Positions 5,243 to 7,554 of a stretch of 7,554 nucleotides of DNA are shown piece after piece. Source of the stretch: Candidatus Latescibacterota bacterium. GTDB lineage: Bacteria > Latescibacterota > MVCY01. The position numbers and the translations under genes are program-made. The stretch's first letter is position 1; each line of letters opens with the position of its first letter. The stretch is from contig DAOWIT010000149.1 in assembly GCA_030640765.1 (NCBI GenBank), positions 1 to 7,554 on the forward strand, given 5' to 3'. The notes beneath the pieces are model-generated. The model did not search any database and was not told the DNA's origin. It worked only from the letters and a program-made list of their open reading frames with translations.

Positions 5243-5980
5243 TTACTCTTCCAGGAACCCTTTTCTCCCTTTGCCTAAGTAGGCCCGTTTCACCTCTCGA
5301 TTCTGCAGTAGCTCCGTGGTTTCTCCTTCGAGGATGATCTTACCAGTTTCCAGGACATAACCTCTATCGGCCAGAGAAAGGGCCATTTGGGCATTCTGCT
5401 CTACCAAGAGGATAGTGGTGCCTGATTTTCTTAGATCTCGAATAATTTGGAAGATCTCTTTGGCCACAATAGGGGCCAGTCCCATTGAAGGTTCGTCTAA
5501 AAGAAGCAGTTTGGGTTTTGACATCAGGGCTCTACTTATGACCAGCATCTGCTGCTCGCCTCCGCTGAGAGTCCCCGCTGGTTGAGCTCTTCTCTCCTTC
5601 AGCACGGGGAAAAGCTCAAAAATCCGGTCTATTTCCTGGGCAATCTGCCGGCGGCCTTCTTTGCGGAATCGCTGGTAAGCACCTAATTCCAAATTCTCCA
5701 ACACCGTCAGGGGGGCGAATATCTGTCTGCCCTCTGCTACCTGCGATATCCCCAGTGCCACGATCTCTTCTGGCGAGCGCCCCACTAAAGAGATGCCATC
5801 CAGACTGATTTCCCCTTTTACCAGTGGCACAAGTCCAGAGATAGCGCGTAGGAAGGTGGATTTTCCCGCCCCGTTGGCCCCTATCAGACAGACGATCTCT
5901 TCCGGGAGGATGTGCAGAGAGACCCCTTTTAGGGCCTGAATGGCTCCATAATAGGCCTCCAGATTCCGGATGGTAAGCAT
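5243..5980 (-). CDS. livF: Branched-chain amino acid ABC transporter ATP-binding protein LivF
   Basis: This 245-residue cytoplasmic ATPase is one of the two nucleotide-binding subunits of a Liv (HAAT-family) importer. Walker A is GANGAGKS (34-41), the Q-loop region reads QVAEGRQIFAPLTVLENL (80-97), the signature is LSGGEQQ (138-144), and Walker B is LLLLDEP (158-164) with catalytic Glu163. The segment LLVEQN (191-196) has Gln195 at the H-loop position; this is characteristic of LivF and distinguishes it from LivG. The ATG at 5980 shares its A with the livG stop (TAATG), indicating translational coupling. Length is normal and the gene is intact. The substrate is set by the periplasmic binding protein, not visible here; members of this family also carry aromatic amino acids, amides or urea, so the branched-chain label is by family. 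Confidence 0.95.
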   Translation of the reverse strand: MLTIRNLEAYYGAIQALKGVSLHILPEEIVCLIGANGAGKSTFLRAISGLVPLVKGEISLDGISLVGRSPEEIVALGISQVAEGRQIFAPLTVLENLELGAYQRFRKEGRRQIAQEIDRIFELFPVLKERRAQPAGTLSGGEQQMLVISRALMSKPKLLLLDEPSMGLAPIVAKEIFQIIRDLRKSGTTILLVEQNAQMALSLADRGYVLETGKIILEGETTELLQNREVKRAYLGKGRKGFLEE

Positions 5981-6753
5981 TATCTTCCCTTGAAGTCCTC
6001 TCCTAAGTAAGCTTTAATGACCTCTTGGTTATCTTGAATCTCCTCTGGTTTACCTTCAGCGATCTTCTTTCCATAGTTTAGTACTATGATCTCATCGGAG
6101 ATATCCATCACCAGTTCCATATCATGTTCCACCAACAGGATGGTCGTCCCTTTTTCACGGATCCTCAAGATCAAATCCGCCAGGACAGTGGCTTCGTGCG
6201 AGTTTAGTCCGGCAGCAGGCTCATCGAGCAAAAGCAGTTCAGGGTCTGTGGCCCATGCCCTGGCAAGTTCCAAAACCCTCTGCTGTCCAAAAGGAAGTTT
6301 TGAGGCTAACTCCTGGGTGCTGGAGGAGAGCCCAACAAAGGCAAGCCGTTCCATGGCATCATCACGGATAGCCTTCTCCTCAGCTATTGCCTTGGGTAGA
6401 TGGAACACCACACTTAACAGACCGGAGGATGTCCTCGGGTGGCGACCGACCATTACATTTTCCAAAACAGACATATTATCGAATAATTCGACATTCTGGA
6501 ATGTTCTGGAAATACCCTGATATGCTATCTCGTACGGCTTCAACCCGTTAATTTTTTGCCCTTTAAATCTTATTTCTCCTGCCGTGGGAGGATCAACACC
6601 TGTAATAGCATTAAAGATAGTAGTCTTGCCTGCACCGTTGGGCCCGATGATGGCTTTGATCTCCCCTGTTTCTACCTTTAGACTGACATCCGAAACAGCG
6701 ACAAGCCCACCAAATCTCTTTGACAGATTAATAGCTTCTAAGATAGGTTCCAT
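5980..6753 (-). CDS. livG: Branched-chain amino acid ABC transporter ATP-binding protein LivG
   Basis: This 257-residue ATPase subunit pairs with LivF on the cytoplasmic face of the LivHM permease. Walker A is GPNGAGKT (37-44), Q-loop ISRTFQN (81-87), signature LPFGQQR (153-159; often LSYGQQR in this family), Walker B LLLLDEP (173-179) with Glu178, and H-loop His210 in LLVEHD. The C-terminal GKKIAEGKPEEI...VIKAYLGED is typical of LivG. The ATG at 6753 has AGGA about 11 bp upstream on the minus strand. It follows livM after 47 bp, which are partly filled by a palindrome, and overlaps livF by 1 bp. No anomalies are seen. Confidence 0.95.
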   Translation of the reverse strand: MEPILEAINLSKRFGGLVAVSDVSLKVETGEIKAIIGPNGAGKTTIFNAITGVDPPTAGEIRFKGQKINGLKPYEIAYQGISRTFQNVELFDNMSVLENVMVGRHPRTSSGLLSVVFHLPKAIAEEKAIRDDAMERLAFVGLSSSTQELASKLPFGQQRVLELARAWATDPELLLLDEPAAGLNSHEATVLADLILRIREKGTTILLVEHDMELVMDISDEIIVLNYGKKIAEGKPEEIQDNQEVIKAYLGEDFKGR

Positions 6754-6777
6754 CGGTATTCTTCCTAAACGGAGACA

Positions 6778-6803
6778 TAGGGGTTCAACATGTTGAACCC
6801 CTA
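6778..6803. repeat. 26-bp perfect palindrome overlapping the livM stop codon
   Basis: TAGGGGTTCAACA (6778-6790) is followed directly by its exact reverse complement TGTTGAACCCCTA (6791-6803), with no loop base. The livM stop TAG is the complement of 6801-6803, so the gene ends in the first three bases of the palindrome. It sits inside the liv operon between livM and livG, and could stabilise the upstream message end or lower downstream expression. There is no T-run. Confidence 0.85.
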
Positions 6804-7554
6804 CATTCTCCCACGAACAGTTCCCAATTTCTTGATCAGACCGAACAGGCCTTCGGGCATAAAGATCACGATCAGAAGCAGGGTTGATCCGTATATCAAT
6901 ATATTATAATCCTTAAAGCCTCGCAGAAACTCCGGCAGAAGGGCTAACAATACCGTCCCCAAAAGAGCACCCCATACATTGGTCATCCCTCCCACAACCA
7001 CCATAGTCACCAACAGGATTGAGAACTCCAAATCAAAAGAGCCGGGACTGATGAAGGTCACGAAATGCGCGTAGAGACTTCCGGCAATGGAGGCGTAGAT
7101 GGCGCTGAGGACAAAAACCTGAATCTTGTACTTGGATGTGTTAACTCCCATAGCATTGGCTGCCAGTTCACTGCTGTGAATGGATCTAAGTGCCCGTCCC
7201 ACCCGCGAATGGATGAGATTCAAGGAAAACAGAAGCACCATGACCACCAGAGCCCAGACAAGGCAATAGCGCGAGAGTTGACTCTCTACAATGAGGTTCC
7301 CCAGCCCAATTCTGGGGATTTCACCGAAGCCGGATGGTCCACCAGTGAAATCCACGGATGCGTTGAGCGCGACATAGACAATCTGGCCAAAGCCAAGTGT
7401 GGCCATCGCCAGATAGTGCCCCTTAAGCCTTAAGGTAGGTATCCCAATCAAAAAAGCGATGCAGGCGGTCAGAACGATGGCTGCCAAGAAAGCAGGCAGA
7501 GGTGAAAGATGGGCTTTTGTAGTCAGTATTCCAGAGGTATAAGCGCCTATTGCG
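6801..7554 (-). CDS. livM: Branched-chain amino acid ABC transporter permease LivM, N-terminus outside window
   Basis: The open frame continues past the window edge; 250 residues are visible, from AIGAYTSGILTTKAHLSPLP to the end. An apparent TTG start at 7487 is internal: the frame upstream of it already reads as typical LivM. Landmarks are GIPTLRLKGHYLAMATLGFG, TGGPSGFGEIP, the cytoplasmic coupling-loop segment RVGRALRSIHSSELAANAMGVN, and repeated hydrophobic membrane segments including FSILLVTMVVVGGMTNVWGALLG and the last helix near ILIYGSTLLLIVIFMPEGLFGL. LivM forms the membrane channel with LivH and is driven by LivG and LivF. livH and the binding-protein gene are expected just beyond 7554 but are not seen. 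The stop TAG is part of the palindrome at 6778-6803. Confidence 0.94.
   Translation of the reverse strand, partial: AIGAYTSGILTTKAHLSPLPAFLAAIVLTACIAFLIGIPTLRLKGHYLAMATLGFGQIVYVALNASVDFTGGPSGFGEIPRIGLGNLIVESQLSRYCLVWALVVMVLLFSLNLIHSRVGRALRSIHSSELAANAMGVNTSKYKIQVFVLSAIYASIAGSLYAHFVTFISPGSFDLEFSILLVTMVVVGGMTNVWGALLGTVLLALLPEFLRGFKDYNILIYGSTLLLIVIFMPEGLFGLIKKLGTVRGRM

Noticed and set aside
6086..6520. Plus-strand open frame of 144 codons inside livG
   Set aside because: It is fully antisense to livG Walker B and signature regions; the Ser-rich translation is typical of a shadow frame.
7065..7433. Plus-strand open frame of 122 codons inside livM
   Set aside because: It is antisense to conserved LivM membrane segments and has no recognisable family.
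7485..7487. TTG as the livM start codon
   Set aside because: Upstream codons to the window edge read AIGAYTSGILTTK..., normal internal LivM sequence, so the gene continues beyond the window.

Overview
The window looks like bacterial chromosome from an anaerobe, probably an uncultured lineage; I cannot name the phylum. A peptidoglycan-type M23 peptidase and clear Shine-Dalgarno sequences argue for Bacteria. A PflX-type radical SAM protein and an arylacetate-CoA ligase next to an aminotransferase fit anaerobic amino-acid metabolism. All seven recognisable genes lie on the minus strand, so they are read from high to low coordinates. I see no tRNA, rRNA, CRISPR array or transposase.

In transcription order: livM (7554-6801, N-terminus cut by the window edge), livG (6753-5980) and livF (5980-5243) form the end of a branched-chain amino acid (HAAT-type) ABC transporter cluster. 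livG and livF overlap at TAATG. A 26-bp perfect palindrome begins at the livM stop codon. After another perfect palindrome (5183-5211) comes a membrane-anchored M23 endopeptidase homologue (5122-3737) whose usual HxH motif reads HLY. A gap of about 390 bp (3346-3736) holds two inverted-repeat elements and a tandem 26-bp-spaced direct repeat that may be part of a promoter. A tightly coupled pair follows: a phenylacetate-CoA ligase (PaaK) family protein (3345-2050, GTG start) and a class I/II PLP aminotransferase (2047-830, GTG start), 2 bp apart. A second gap (526-829) is filled with stacked hairpins and a degraded copy of the aminotransferase 3' end. Last come a Mth938-like protein (525-184) and, 4 bp further on, the start of a PflX-type radical SAM protein (179 to beyond position 1). 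The radical SAM frame opens inside a heptanucleotide tandem repeat.

A plausible joint role is uptake of an amino acid by the Liv system, transamination to a 2-oxoacid, and handling of the derived arylacetate or acyl-CoA by PaaK. The oxidoreductase expected to join the last two steps (IorAB-type) is not in the window, so this is inference. No complete new system is visible. The most distinctive content is the density and variety of small palindromic repeats, several of which share GTAG/CTAC-like ends and sit at gene ends.
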